From an uncultured Crocinitomix sp. (GTDB taxonomy: Bacteria > Bacteroidota > Bacteroidia > Flavobacteriales_D > Crocinitomicaceae): a DNA stretch of 64,000 bases. The notes below the pieces were generated by a model. It was given only the letters and a program-made list of their open reading frames with translations, searched no databases and was not told the DNA's origin. This document shows positions 1-8,585 of the stretch, piece by piece (position 1 is the first letter of the stretch; each line of letters opens with the position of its first letter). The translations under genes and the position numbers were made by a program. The stretch is from the NCBI GenBank assembly GCA_937136425.1, contig CAKZON010000055.1:43765-107764 (forward strand). Reading direction: 5' to 3'.

Positions 1-536
1 GAAATGCCAATATTGGAGCTGAATTTCGTCTTAATCATCATTCGGTTGGCATAGACTATGTTTATTTTAGATTCCGGTATGAAAACGATTCAATCGTGGA
101 TGGAATTGAATATTCAAACGGATATAACTCTTTTTCAAGGCGAGACTATATTAATTTAGACTATCGCTTTTATCCTTTTAAAAATTGGCCAGACAAATAT
201 GGAATAGATCCTTACATGAATGCATTTGTCAAAATTGGAAAAAGGCGGGTATGGTCTGAACATGAAACTGCGCGTGTTCGCAATCCTGGTTTTCATCCCA
301 TTAATGAACAACGTTCAAATTTTGCAGATTATGGTTTAGCTCTAGGTTTGAAAATGGGGCCTCCAGAGTTTGGTATAGACGTAAATATGGGAGTTGTTAG
401 ACGCGTAAGTGATATTTGGTATGAAAGAGGTTATAATTATTCAATGGGTTCTCAATACGAAGCTCATAATTTTAAAAGAATGAAGTGGGCATTTCACATG
501 AGACTTAACATATATCTTAGGGTTTTAAACTTTTAG
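1..536 (+). CDS. Outer-membrane beta-barrel-like protein, 5' truncated by window edge
   Basis: The reading frame is open from base 3 to the stop at 534-536, so the gene begins before the window; a GTG at 96 is in frame but lies inside an already open, protein-like stretch and is not a credible start. The visible 177 residues alternate hydrophobic and polar residues, are rich in Tyr, Phe, Arg and Gly, and end in a C-terminal aromatic residue (LRVLNF), as outer-membrane barrels do. No catalytic motif is visible. The family cannot be named from this fragment; an outer-membrane beta-barrel of unknown role is an inference from composition and the terminal Phe. Confidence 0.6.
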   Translation, partial: NANIGAEFRLNHHSVGIDYVYFRFRYENDSIVDGIEYSNGYNSFSRRDYINLDYRFYPFKNWPDKYGIDPYMNAFVKIGKRRVWSEHETARVRNPGFHPINEQRSNFADYGLALGLKMGPPEFGIDVNMGVVRRVSDIWYERGYNYSMGSQYEAHNFKRMKWAFHMRLNIYLRVLNF

Positions 537-648
537 AGCTATTCTAACGCTCATTCTACACATCAGCAAATACTTAAAAACCTCCTGCAAAAAATAAGTT
601 AAGAATCAGATTTTTAGGCAATTTTCTACAATCCTGCCTGTCAAGTTT

Positions 649-656
649 TATTTTTG
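649..656 (+). promoter_or_regulatory. Candidate -7 box (TATTTTTG)
   Basis: TATTTTTG fits the Bacteroidota -7 consensus TAnnTTTG. It overlaps the first possible start codon (TTG at 654) of the next gene, which argues that the true start lies further downstream. No clear -33 TTTG is seen at the expected distance. Confidence 0.35.
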
Positions 657-2261
657 TTCTGCGTGAATTTGGCATTATACATATATCGCAGCATTAGAAC
701 TACTTGCTTTAATTCTTTAAAGTTGCAACTGTTACTTGCTTTAACAATCAGTTGTGGTGCCATCTTTTCTCAGGCAGAAACTCACATTAGAAAAAAAGCA
801 GAAATTAAGGATGGTATTGCTCCAAAGTCAGTTGTTTCAAGTGGTAGTGGGTTGTTTTCTGCACAAAATATGATGTATCGGCATACGGTTACATTATACA
901 ATCAGTCGGGAGAATTATTAGCTAAAATAAATGACGCCGTGCGTTTAAGTTCATTTGGTATCAACAATTATGGAACGGATAAATTAAGAGGGGCACCAGT
1001 AGAGGGAGCATTTACTAAAGATGGGAAATACCTTTGGGTATCAAACTATCACATGTCAGGTGAAGAATTTACAAACCCCGGTTGTGATGATTGTATTGGT
1101 AAAGATTTTGACCCTAGCTTTCTATATAAAATTGATACCGAAAACTATACCATTGACAATGTGATTGAAGTAGGTTCAGTTCCAAAATTTTTAGCTATTT
1201 CTGAAGATGAAAAAATTCTGATCGTTTCTAATTGGGTCAGTTCTGATGTGTCGATAATTGACTTGGAAACAGAAACAGAGGTGAAACGCGTTACAGTTGG
1301 TGCCCATCCTAGAGGCGTTGCCATTACGCAAGACAGCAAATTGGCATACGTCACAGTAATGGGGTCAACAAAAATTGCAGCTATTAACCTAGAAGACTAT
1401 TCGGTTGATTATGTGACTAATGTAGGAAGGTCTCCGCGCTCAGTTATTTTGGCTGACAATGATTCGACTTTATATGTTTCTTTAAATTCAAGCAATGAGA
1501 TTTTAAAATACAACAGATTTAGTAAAAACAAAAGCTATTGTAAAACAGAGGGCGGACCAAGAAGTATGACTCTTTCTCCTGACGAAAAATCACTCTATGT
1601 TGTCAATTATTTTGAAGATGTTTTTACTAAAATCAACACTGACTCTATGCAAGTTGAAGCTGTTATTCCAACGAGTTCAAAACCTATCGGTATCTGCGGT
1701 AATTGGGAATCTTCAGAAATTTGGGTAGCCTGCTATTCTGGGAAAATTGAAGTGTTTAAAGATTTCAAATTGGAAAAGGAACTGCACCCTCCTTCTTTAT
1801 TTGGACTTGAACTGCCTTCAATTAATTTCAACTCATCTTTACTTACAGATACAACTTCAATTATTGACACGATTATGGTAGATTCTAGTTTAATTCCAGA
1901 GAAACCAAAGAAGACTATTTTATTAGCTATTACTCCAAGAGTTGAATACCGCCCAGAAAGACCTTTAAAGCCAGTTCCAGAACCAGTAGCAACGAATAAA
2001 GGAAACAACATTGATAATGCCGAGAATAACGAACCATGCTCATTTCACATTATCATAGGCGCTTTTTCACAAAAAGAAAACGCCGAGAAAAAGAAAACCG
2101 AACTTACTAAACAAGGCTATCCTGCAAAAGTAATAATCGGTTCTCAATATAATTATGTCTCTATCGACTGTTATGCAAACAAAGAAACCGCCGAACAAGG
2201 AAAAACGAATTTCCGAGAAAAATCGGATGAATTTAAATCTGCTTGGATTTTAGAGCGATAA
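654..2261 (+). CDS. Exported YVTN-type beta-propeller protein with C-terminal SPOR domain
   Basis: A probable signal sequence (LLLALTISCGAIFSQA, residues about 25-41) is followed by 40-residue YVTN/YncE-like propeller repeats (residues about 85-380; for example SDVSIIDLETETEV and LAYVTVMG), a Pro-rich linker (about 400-455) and a SPOR-like domain from about residue 462 (HIIIGAFSQKEN to the C-terminus). SPOR domains bind denuded peptidoglycan glycans, and YVTN propellers are common in secreted surface proteins; together they suggest a periplasmic or cell-wall-associated scaffold. There is no ATG before the signal peptide: TTG 654, GTG 663, TTG 669 and TTG 723 are all possible, and a -7-like box at 649-656 favours one of the later ones. 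The domain order is clear, the function is not. Confidence 0.8.
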   Translation: MFCVNLALYIYRSIRTTCFNSLKLQLLLALTISCGAIFSQAETHIRKKAEIKDGIAPKSVVSSGSGLFSAQNMMYRHTVTLYNQSGELLAKINDAVRLSSFGINNYGTDKLRGAPVEGAFTKDGKYLWVSNYHMSGEEFTNPGCDDCIGKDFDPSFLYKIDTENYTIDNVIEVGSVPKFLAISEDEKILIVSNWVSSDVSIIDLETETEVKRVTVGAHPRGVAITQDSKLAYVTVMGSTKIAAINLEDYSVDYVTNVGRSPRSVILADNDSTLYVSLNSSNEILKYNRFSKNKSYCKTEGGPRSMTLSPDEKSLYVVNYFEDVFTKINTDSMQVEAVIPTSSKPIGICGNWESSEIWVACYSGKIEVFKDFKLEKELHPPSLFGLELPSINFNSSLLTDTTSIIDTIMVDSSLIPEKPKKTILLAITPRVEYRPERPLKPVPEPVATNKGNNIDNAENNEPCSFHIIIGAFSQKENAEKKKTELTKQGYPAKVIIGSQYNYVSIDCYANKETAEQGKTNFREKSDEFKSAWILER

Positions 2262-2265
2262 TTTA

Positions 2266-2931
2266 TTATTTCTTCGCGGTAAAATCAGGATTAAATGTTA
2301 ATCCAAATTGTAGGTGAAACTTTCCTGCAGTTGAAACTTGCTGTTGCAGCACCCCAATTTGCAAACTTGTTGATTTTGAAAATTGGTATCCAACGGCTCC
2401 ATACAACCTGTTTCGATCAAAAAAAGTAGACTTTGTATTCAAAAAGACCTCATCATAAAGTCCTAGAAAAACAGTTCCCTTTTCAATTTTCGGTTTGTTT
2501 AGCGGTACAAATAACATTAGGCGGTATCTAAACCTATTTTTATAGTCAGAATTGACCCAACGTTGTTCTATTCGATATCTATGTTCGAATTTAACTCTCC
2601 CCACATAGTTATTGAGTATAAATTGCTCAAAAATGCGGTGTTCATTTACCTCGGCATTGGTTTGAGCACTTTCATATACATGATTCGCTACATATCCATA
2701 TCCAGCAGTAACAATTGCATTTTTATTGATGTGGTAATTAACTCCAGTCCTTAACAACAACTGGTCCACATTAGTTGGAGCAATAGTATGGTTACGGTAC
2801 TGCACTTCTGAATGTATGCTCCAATCTTGACTCACTTTGTTCGTTCCAAAATACATGAGCCAATTCCCCATCTCGTCTTGACTGAACAGAGAAATTGGAG
2901 CAAATAAAATAATTATTAAAAATAGTTTCAT
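2266..2931 (-). CDS. DUF2490 family outer-membrane protein
   Basis: The 221-residue product has a signal peptide (MKLFLIIILFAPISLFSQ) and then WLMYFGTNKVSQDWSIHSEVQYRNH, a pattern typical of DUF2490 proteins, which are predicted outer-membrane barrels of unknown function. The ATG at 2931 is preferred; an in-frame TTG four codons upstream (2943) is possible. It ends convergently against the propeller gene with only 4 bases between stops. A strong hairpin (2958-2995) lies between it and the upstream SulP gene, so it is probably transcribed separately. The barrel assignment comes from family knowledge and Tyr/Phe-rich alternation. Confidence 0.75.
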   Translation of the reverse strand: MKLFLIIILFAPISLFSQDEMGNWLMYFGTNKVSQDWSIHSEVQYRNHTIAPTNVDQLLLRTGVNYHINKNAIVTAGYGYVANHVYESAQTNAEVNEHRIFEQFILNNYVGRVKFEHRYRIEQRWVNSDYKNRFRYRLMLFVPLNKPKIEKGTVFLGLYDEVFLNTKSTFFDRNRLYGAVGYQFSKSTSLQIGVLQQQVSTAGKFHLQFGLTFNPDFTAKK

Positions 2932-2957
2932 TTGTTTTATCAAAATATAAGGTATAA

Positions 2958-2995
2958 GGCAAAGCGCATCTAGTTAATACTAAATGCGCCTTGCC
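2958..2995 (-). terminator. Hairpin after the SulP transporter gene
   Basis: GGCAA-a-GCGCAT (2958-2969) pairs with ATGCGC-c-TTGCC (2984-2995): an 11-bp GC-rich stem with one mismatch and a 14-nt loop, located just past the SulP stop codon in the minus direction. The following T-run is weak (TTATACC), so it is a terminator-like or 3'-stabilising hairpin. Confidence 0.6.
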
Positions 2996-3010
2996 ATTAA
3001 AAATTTATGC

Positions 3011-4675
3011 TTAGCTTTTTTTCTGAATGAATGCATTCAGTTTTTCTGAACCTTCGCAATCAAGGTTTATGAATTCAACTTCAATATTTTTAGATTTTGC
3101 ATTATCTATAAAATCTTCAAACAAATCTAAAATATCAAAGTCCATGTGCTTGTTTTTAGAACAATCAATTCGAACCTTAGATCCTTCTTCTAATTCGTTT
3201 AATTTTTTATGAAGGTGTCCTTTATTAAAGAAAGAAACAACCTCACCAAACTCAATAGTCAATTCATGTAGTCCATCATGCTCTGATTCCTCAAAGTTTG
3301 AATAAAGCGCATTTTCATAACTTCTTTTAATAATAAAGAAGATAGAAACCACTAACCCAATAACGATACCCCATAACAAGTTAGTTACAATGATCATTAC
3401 AATGGTGACAATAAACGGCAAAAATTGACTCATACCGTTTTGATACATACTTTTGAAAAGTCCTGCATTAGCCAACTTATAACCTACCATTAATAAAATT
3501 GCCGCTAAACATGATAATGGAATCATATTTAATAAACCTGGCAATAATAAAACGAATGCAGCAAGGAAAATACCGTGAATAACCGCAGATGACTTTGTTT
3601 GTCCACCTGAGCTAATATTAGCAGAACTACGTACAATAACTTGAGTAACTGGTAATCCTCCAATTAATGAAGAAACTACGTTTCCAGTACCTTGCGCTAA
3701 CAACTCTCTATTAGTTGGTGTTGTTCTTTTTTGCGGATCTAGTTTATCAGTTGCTTCAACACAAAGTAACGTTTCCAAACTTGCTACAATTGCCATGGTA
3801 AATCCAATCATATAGATTTTAGGGTTACTCAAAATACTCCAATCAGGGAATGTTATTAAACCATAATACGGTAAACCTGCATCAGCAGACTTAATATTAA
3901 CTAAGTGGTTATTTGTTACTTCCAAACCGTCAAGCATTGCCGTTTCATTCATCAACATTAAATCAGGCATATAAAGCTTAAAAACTTCATTTAAAAGAAT
4001 ACCACCCAATACTGCCAATAAAGGTCCTGGAATAAGACCAAGAACTTTATTCTGTTTGATGAATTTTTGTTGGAATAAAATTAATAGCCCAATTGAAACA
4101 ACTGTAATAACAACGGCCCCTGTAGAAAAATTAGCAAATGCATATCCAATTTCCGAAAAAGTTGTATGCCCGTCGGATTGATAGAAATCCCATGCTCCTT
4201 CAGGGTTTTTATCCCAACCTAAAGCGTGAGGAATTTGTTTCAATATTAGTGTGATACCAATACCAGCTAACATTCCTTTAATCACTGAAGATGGAAAATA
4301 ATAACCAATAATTCCGGCTTTTAAAAAGCCTAAAATAATTTGAATAACACCGGCAATCAATCCTGCTACAAGGAATGCTTTAAAACCAATCATCATGTCA
4401 AAGTCACCAGCTGCATTCGTTCCTAAATCACGAATCCCGTCTGCAACAATAACAGCTAATCCTGCTGCCGGACCTGATACACCAAGAGGCGAACCACTTA
4501 AAGAACCAACTACGATTCCCCCTACAATACCAGCAATAATACCTGAAAACATTGGAGCTCCAGATGCTAGTGCAATTCCCAAACAAAGTGGCAATGCAAC
4601 TAAAAATACTACGAGTCCAGCCGGAATATCTTTATTTAAATACTTGAATGGACTTAATTTATTATTTGTACTCAT
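3011..4675 (-). CDS. SulP/SLC26 family anion transporter with C-terminal STAS-like domain
   Basis: A 554-residue inner-membrane protein. The N-terminus (DIPAGLVVFLVALPLCLGIA, SGAPMFSGIIAG) and the SGSPLGVSGPAAG segment are hallmarks of SulP permeases, followed by many hydrophobic helices to about residue 450 and a soluble C-terminal region (about 460-554; VRIDCSKNKHMDFD) that resembles a degenerate STAS domain. Members carry sulfate, bicarbonate or other anions; in Bacteroidota this subtype often accompanies carbonic anhydrase, but none is present here, so the substrate is unassigned. It follows a TetR regulator and small membrane protein on the same strand after a 165-nt gap that holds two inverted repeats. 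Confidence 0.88.
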   Translation of the reverse strand: MSTNNKLSPFKYLNKDIPAGLVVFLVALPLCLGIALASGAPMFSGIIAGIVGGIVVGSLSGSPLGVSGPAAGLAVIVADGIRDLGTNAAGDFDMMIGFKAFLVAGLIAGVIQIILGFLKAGIIGYYFPSSVIKGMLAGIGITLILKQIPHALGWDKNPEGAWDFYQSDGHTTFSEIGYAFANFSTGAVVITVVSIGLLILFQQKFIKQNKVLGLIPGPLLAVLGGILLNEVFKLYMPDLMLMNETAMLDGLEVTNNHLVNIKSADAGLPYYGLITFPDWSILSNPKIYMIGFTMAIVASLETLLCVEATDKLDPQKRTTPTNRELLAQGTGNVVSSLIGGLPVTQVIVRSSANISSGGQTKSSAVIHGIFLAAFVLLLPGLLNMIPLSCLAAILLMVGYKLANAGLFKSMYQNGMSQFLPFIVTIVMIIVTNLLWGIVIGLVVSIFFIIKRSYENALYSNFEESEHDGLHELTIEFGEVVSFFNKGHLHKKLNELEEGSKVRIDCSKNKHMDFDILDLFEDFIDNAKSKNIEVEFINLDCEGSEKLNAFIQKKS

Positions 4676-4695
4676 TTGATTGTTTTTTTGACTTT

Positions 4696-4725
4696 GATGA
4701 GTATGTAAAACATTTTAAACTCATC
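4696..4725. repeat. Inverted repeat GATGAGT-N16-ACTCATC upstream of the SulP gene
   Basis: Perfect 7-bp arms at 4696-4702 and 4719-4725, 21 bases upstream of the SulP start codon. Could be an operator or an RNA hairpin in the leader; no further support. Confidence 0.35.
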
Positions 4726-4745
4726 TGAAAATTTGCCTCTAAATT

Positions 4746-4763
4746 TGTTTCATGTTTGAAACA
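4746..4763. promoter_or_regulatory. Palindrome TGTTTCA-N4-TGAAACA, candidate operator
   Basis: Perfect 7-bp arms with a 4-bp spacer (18 bp total), in the size range of TetR-family operators, about 70 bases upstream of the SulP start. The neighbouring TetR gene is an obvious candidate to bind it, but the site differs from the palindrome in the TetR gene's own promoter (5877-5889), so the link is speculative. Confidence 0.35.
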
Positions 4764-4840
4764 CTTGATACAAGAATCTACCATCTAAATTCAATTTTTA
4801 ACGAGGCTTGTTAAAAACCATTAATTATTGCGGCGTAGCA

Positions 4841-5185
4841 TTAAACCTGCGGAGGAGGGTCTGGGATCTCTCGTTGAAACCCTTCATAATTAAGTCCTTT
4901 ATTCCAGACTCCTAATTGAATGCTAAAAAATCGATCTGTATTTAATTGAGGAGAAATATATTCTCTAAACTCTCCTTCATTCTCAACTTCTTTGTCATCA
5001 ACCTCTTCTTCTCCTTCCGCATCTTGAGATTCCATTTCTTCGTAAAGTTCGTAGTCTGTCTTTTCAAATGAAAAAAGATTGTTTACCACATTTTTCCCCA
5101 TAAAAAAACAAGCAAAATAGCATAATAAAACTCCTTTTAATCCGAGTCCTACAACAACTTTGATATGTTTTAAATCTTTACTCAT
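4841..5185 (-). CDS. Small single-pass membrane protein, acidic mid-region, unknown function
   Basis: The 114-residue protein has a short basic N-terminus, one transmembrane segment (about residues 8-28, VVVGLGLKGVLLCYFACFFMG), then a strongly acidic stretch (AEGEEEVDDKEVENEGE) and a Pro-rich tail (PDPPPQV). Its start codon overlaps the stop of the TetR gene by 4 bases (ATGA type), indicating translational coupling and a shared transcript. I do not recognise a family. It may be an envelope partner controlled together with the regulator. Confidence 0.65.
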   Translation of the reverse strand: MSKDLKHIKVVVGLGLKGVLLCYFACFFMGKNVVNNLFSFEKTDYELYEEMESQDAEGEEEVDDKEVENEGEFREYISPQLNTDRFFSIQLGVWNKGLNYEGFQREIPDPPPQV

Positions 5186-5850
5186 GAAATCATTTTACTT
5201 ACTAGATCTGAATAAAAATTACACACCCGATTTTTTCCTCGTTTTTTATCTGTAATTGATGGCAAATGCTCTGCAAAATATCCTTGTTGATGCGCGCCTT
5301 CAATAACTGTTGTCACTAACATATTAGGATATTTATAAGAAGGATTAACGGCCAAAATCAATTCAGACACCCGTTGAACCATTCTTTTATATACAGCAAA
5401 ATATCCTTGATCGTTTTCCTTATCTACATCTTTGGTGTGAAACACTTTTGTTGCTTCTGAAATAACAATCTTATTTAACAACACCTCGTTAACGTGAATA
5501 AATGAATTGTCAACTTTAATAGGTTTTGTTAAAATTTCTATGGCTATTTTCAACCGCTCTATGTCTGACGACTTGTTGATTGTACCAAAAACAATCTTAT
5601 ATTCAATCCAACTCCAATACCAGCACATTAAGTAAATCAACAGCTTGTGTTTGCTTTCAAAATAGCGATAGACTGAACTTTCTGGAGAACCAATAGCGGC
5701 TCCTAATTTTTTAAATGTAAATGCTTCAAAACCTAATTCGTCTAACAACTCAATACTTTTAGATATGATTCTTTTACCCAAATCTGTAGACTCAGGGTCC
5801 TTGATAAAAAGATCATCACTAATACGTATTGATATCGCTAAATTTTGCAT
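5182..5850 (-). CDS. TetR/AcrR family transcriptional regulator
   Basis: A 222-residue regulator with an N-terminal TetR-type HTH (residues about 22-70; KLGAAIGSPESSVYRYFESK is the classic helix 2-3 pattern) and a helical ligand-binding C-terminal region of the usual length. It is cotranscribed with the following membrane protein (4-base overlap). Its promoter has a TATATTTG -7 box and a palindrome in the spacer, consistent with autorepression. Divergent to msrB, 152 bases away, so it could also affect the redox operon. Ligand unknown. Confidence 0.85.
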   Translation of the reverse strand: MQNLAISIRISDDLFIKDPESTDLGKRIISKSIELLDELGFEAFTFKKLGAAIGSPESSVYRYFESKHKLLIYLMCWYWSWIEYKIVFGTINKSSDIERLKIAIEILTKPIKVDNSFIHVNEVLLNKIVISEATKVFHTKDVDKENDQGYFAVYKRMVQRVSELILAVNPSYKYPNMLVTTVIEGAHQQGYFAEHLPSITDKKRGKNRVCNFYSDLVSKMIS

Positions 5851-5868
5851 TCAATCATTCTTTGCACA

Positions 5869-5899
5869 CAAATATAATAGTAATACTATCATTTTGCAA
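5869..5899 (-). promoter_or_regulatory. Promoter of the TetR gene (TTG-N20-TATATTTG)
   Basis: On the minus strand a TTG (plus bases 5897-5899) is followed after 20 bases by TATATTTG (plus bases 5869-5876), matching the Bacteroidota -33/-7 arrangement. The predicted transcript would start about a dozen bases before the TetR start codon. Confidence 0.6.
5877..5889. promoter_or_regulatory. Palindrome ATAGTA-A-TACTAT within the TetR promoter, probable operator
   Basis: A perfect 6+1+6 palindrome sits between the -33 and -7 elements, directly abutting the -7 box. This placement is typical of autoregulated TetR-family promoters. Confidence 0.5.
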
Positions 5900-6002
5900 C
5901 AGTATAACGACAAAAAATAAATGTTTTATTCTTAAATTTCTATTATTTGTAATCTTAGAACAAAAAAGTCGACTATATTGTTTTAACAAAAAGGATATTG
6001 AA

Positions 6003-6449
6003 ATGTTGAACTGGAATGATATTATAAAATTCGCTAATCACGGAGCTCCGGCTCCTGACAAAAGAGTCGAAAAAACTGAAGCTGAATGGCGAGAACTGCT
6101 TACACAAGATCAATTTAACATTACGCGGCTTAAATTTACAGAACGCGCGCACAGTGGAGAATTTTGCTCTAGCCACGAGGCTGGAAAATACAATTGCATC
6201 TGTTGTAACACACCACTTTTTGATTCAACTATTAAATTTGAATCAGGAACTGGATGGCCAAGTTTTACAGCGCCAATCAAATTAAACGCAATCAACTACA
6301 TTAAAGATGATTCACATGGAATGATTAGAGTTGAAACAATTTGCAATACATGTGATGCTCATCTTGGACATGTTTTTCCAGATGGCCCAGCGCCTAGTGG
6401 CCTGCGCTATTGTATTAACTCTGAATCTTTAAAACTAGACCAATCATGA
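6003..6449 (+). CDS. msrB: Peptide-methionine (R)-S-oxide reductase MsrB
   Basis: Reduces the R epimer of methionine sulfoxide in proteins. The 148-residue product carries the zinc-binding cysteine pairs (CICC near residue 65; CNTCDAHLGHVF) and the catalytic RYCINSESL motif with Cys137. The frame stays open to 5829, but the ATG at 6003 gives the family's normal N-terminus (MLNWNDIIKFANHG), and the upstream extension is low-complexity and overlaps the divergent TetR gene. The stop overlaps the msrA start by 4 bases, so the two reductases are translationally coupled. First gene of a probable operon running to egtD. Confidence 0.95.
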   Translation: MLNWNDIIKFANHGAPAPDKRVEKTEAEWRELLTQDQFNITRLKFTERAHSGEFCSSHEAGKYNCICCNTPLFDSTIKFESGTGWPSFTAPIKLNAINYIKDDSHGMIRVETICNTCDAHLGHVFPDGPAPSGLRYCINSESLKLDQS

Positions 6450-6982
6450 GCAAAATTGAAATAGCAACATTTGGTGGAGGATGCTTTTGGTGCGTTGAAG
6501 CAATTATTCAACGGTTAAAAGGAGTTACCGCATTAGAACCTGGATACACGGGAGGAAATGCTCCTGGAAAACCAACCTATAGAGAAGTATGCTCTGGACT
6601 GACAGGACATGCCGAAGTCATTCAGGTGCAGTTTGATGCCGAAGTTCTCAACTACAAAGATTTACTTACTGTGTTTATGACAACCCACGATCCAACGACC
6701 TTAAATCGCCAAGGTGCAGATAGAGGTACACAATATCGATCAGTCATTTACTATCATGACAATGCTCAAAAAGAAATTGCAGAATTAGTTACAAAAGAGC
6801 TTGCAGATGTATATGACGACCCGATTGTGACAGAAATTAGTGAACTGGGAGCATACTACACTGCTGAGGATTATCACCACAATTATTACAATAATAATGA
6901 AAACGCAGCTTATTGCAGCGCGGTAATCTCTCCCAAGTTAAGCAAACTCAAAGCTAAATTCGCACACCTACTTAATGATTAA
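6446..6982 (+). CDS. msrA: Peptide-methionine (S)-S-oxide reductase MsrA
   Basis: Reduces the S epimer of methionine sulfoxide. The 178-residue protein has the GCFWCVE active-site motif with catalytic Cys13, the GYTGG and GHAEVIQV segments, YHDN, and a C-terminal recycling Cys (NAAYCSAVISPK). Together with the overlapping msrB it repairs both sulfoxide stereoisomers. Length and motifs are complete. Confidence 0.96.
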   Translation: MSKIEIATFGGGCFWCVEAIIQRLKGVTALEPGYTGGNAPGKPTYREVCSGLTGHAEVIQVQFDAEVLNYKDLLTVFMTTHDPTTLNRQGADRGTQYRSVIYYHDNAQKEIAELVTKELADVYDDPIVTEISELGAYYTAEDYHHNYYNNNENAAYCSAVISPKLSKLKAKFAHLLND

Positions 6983-7056
6983 GTTTTTTTTATTGTCAGA
7001 TTGAAAGCAATGAATATTGTGCGCGTCAAAAAGGGAAAGAATCAAAATCAATAATC

Positions 7057-7338
7057 ATGAAGAAAGCAATTTGGAACGGCGTTATACTTGCCGAAAGTGA
7101 CGAGACGATTAATATTGAAGGCAACCACTATTTTCCACCTTCCTCTATCAACGAGTCTTTATTTGAAAAAAACGACACACATACTGTTTGCCCTTGGAAA
7201 GGAACAGCTTCATATTTTGATGTAGTTGTTAATGGAGAACGCAATAAAGATGCTGCATGGTATTACCCAGAAACATCAGAATTAGCAAAAAACATTAAAG
7301 GATACATAGCCTTTTGGAAAGGCGTAAGAGTTGAATAA
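7057..7338 (+). CDS. DUF427 domain protein
   Basis: A 93-residue single-domain protein. The segment ESDETINIEGNHYFPPSSIN and the THTVCPWKGTASYFDVVVNG stretch are diagnostic of DUF427, a small beta-rich fold of unknown biochemistry. It sits 74 bases after msrA and 26 bases before the hydrolase/OsmC gene on the same strand. The conserved Cys-Pro-Trp-Lys-Gly element and the surrounding redox genes suggest a role in thiol or oxidative-stress metabolism, but that is guilt by association. Confidence 0.88.
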   Translation: MKKAIWNGVILAESDETINIEGNHYFPPSSINESLFEKNDTHTVCPWKGTASYFDVVVNGERNKDAAWYYPETSELAKNIKGYIAFWKGVRVE

Positions 7339-7364
7339 TTCCCCAATATTAAACCAACTATCAT

Positions 7365-8585
7365 ATGAAATCAGAAACGTTAAAAATACAAGGAAGTCAA
7401 TGCACGTTATACGCCAAACTAGAAGTGCCTGCAGATGGAAAAATTCGACAATATGCCATATTTGCGCACTGCTTCACATGTAGCAGCAGCCTGAGCGTTG
7501 TCAGACACATTAGTAGAACATTAACCCTGCAAGGGATTGCTGTTTTGCGTTTTGATTTTACAGGGTTAGGAAGAAGTGAAGGCGAATTCGCTGAAACGAA
7601 TTTTTCTAGTAACGTTGAGGATTTAATTGCTGTTTCAAAACACATGGCAGCCAATTATGGAAGTCCTGAAATATTAATTGGACACTCACTAGGAGGTGCA
7701 GCAGTATTAATGGCTGCATCAAAACTGGACAATATTAAAGCCATAGTAACAATTGGTGCTCCATCAGACCCTACGCATGTAAGTCATTTATTCAATGCCA
7801 ATCTACCTTCAATAGAGGAATCTGGACAAGCAGAAGTTAATATAGGGGGAAGACCATTTTTAATAAAAAAACAATTTATTGAAGATCTAGAGAAAAACAA
7901 TCTTCAGCAAATTGTAAAAAAATTAAGACATCCTTATTTGATCTTACATTCACCACAAGACAATGTAGTTGAAATTAAAAACGCCGCGGAACTTTACCAA
8001 AGTGCTTTCCATCCAAAAAGCTTCATATCACTTGATGGAGCAGATCATTTACTTTCTAAAAAAGAAGATGCTGTTTATGCTGCAAATATGATTGCGACCT
8101 GGATTACAAAGTACTTTCCGCAACCAGAAGAAACCACACCACTATCAACTAAAGGTGAGCAAGTTGTAGCACACCTAAATTTGGAAAATAAATTTACAAC
8201 TGAAATTCATACGCCACACCATCATTTAACGGCAGACGAACCGGCATCTGTTGGTGGAGACAATCTTGGTCCATCACCATACGAATTACTAAACTCTGCT
8301 TTAGGTGCATGCACTGTAATGACAATTAAAATGTATGCCGAACGCAAAGGATGGGACTTGAAAGAAGTCTTTGTTTACTTGTCTTACCAAAAGAAACACT
8401 CTGATGATTTAGACCTTGAAACAGATCTCACGGGGAATATTGATCATATTGCAAAAAAGATCGTTTTTATTGGTAACTTAGATGATAAGCAACGAAAAAG
8501 ACTATTACAAATAGCATCTAAGTGCCCAGTACACAAAACCCTACAGAATCAAGTTATTATTGAAACTATTGAAGAACAAGCGTGA
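7365..8585 (+). CDS. Alpha/beta hydrolase fused to OsmC-like peroxiredoxin
   Basis: A 406-residue two-domain protein. The N-terminal alpha/beta hydrolase (about 1-250) has the nucleophile elbow GHSLGG (Ser108), an acid candidate (HSPQDN) and a catalytic His (GADHLLS). The C-terminal OsmC/Ohr-type domain (about 265-400) keeps both reactive cysteines (LGACTVMT and KCPVHKTL). OsmC proteins reduce organic hydroperoxides; the fusion suggests hydrolysis of an ester or lipid peroxide coupled to peroxide reduction. This architecture is known in other bacteria but its substrate is not established. The stop overlaps the GTG start of egtB by 4 bases. Confidence 0.93.
   Translation: MKSETLKIQGSQCTLYAKLEVPADGKIRQYAIFAHCFTCSSSLSVVRHISRTLTLQGIAVLRFDFTGLGRSEGEFAETNFSSNVEDLIAVSKHMAANYGSPEILIGHSLGGAAVLMAASKLDNIKAIVTIGAPSDPTHVSHLFNANLPSIEESGQAEVNIGGRPFLIKKQFIEDLEKNNLQQIVKKLRHPYLILHSPQDNVVEIKNAAELYQSAFHPKSFISLDGADHLLSKKEDAVYAANMIATWITKYFPQPEETTPLSTKGEQVVAHLNLENKFTTEIHTPHHHLTADEPASVGGDNLGPSPYELLNSALGACTVMTIKMYAERKGWDLKEVFVYLSYQKKHSDDLDLETDLTGNIDHIAKKIVFIGNLDDKQRKRLLQIASKCPVHKTLQNQVIIETIEEQA

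Noticed and set aside
4395..4679. 94-residue plus-strand ORF
   Set aside because: Lies fully antisense to the SulP gene and has Pro/Thr-rich composition typical of a frame shadow.
5829..6002. N-terminal extension of msrB
   Set aside because: Overlaps the TetR gene start and its promoter; low-complexity residues with no family match. ATG 6003 gives the normal MsrB N-terminus.
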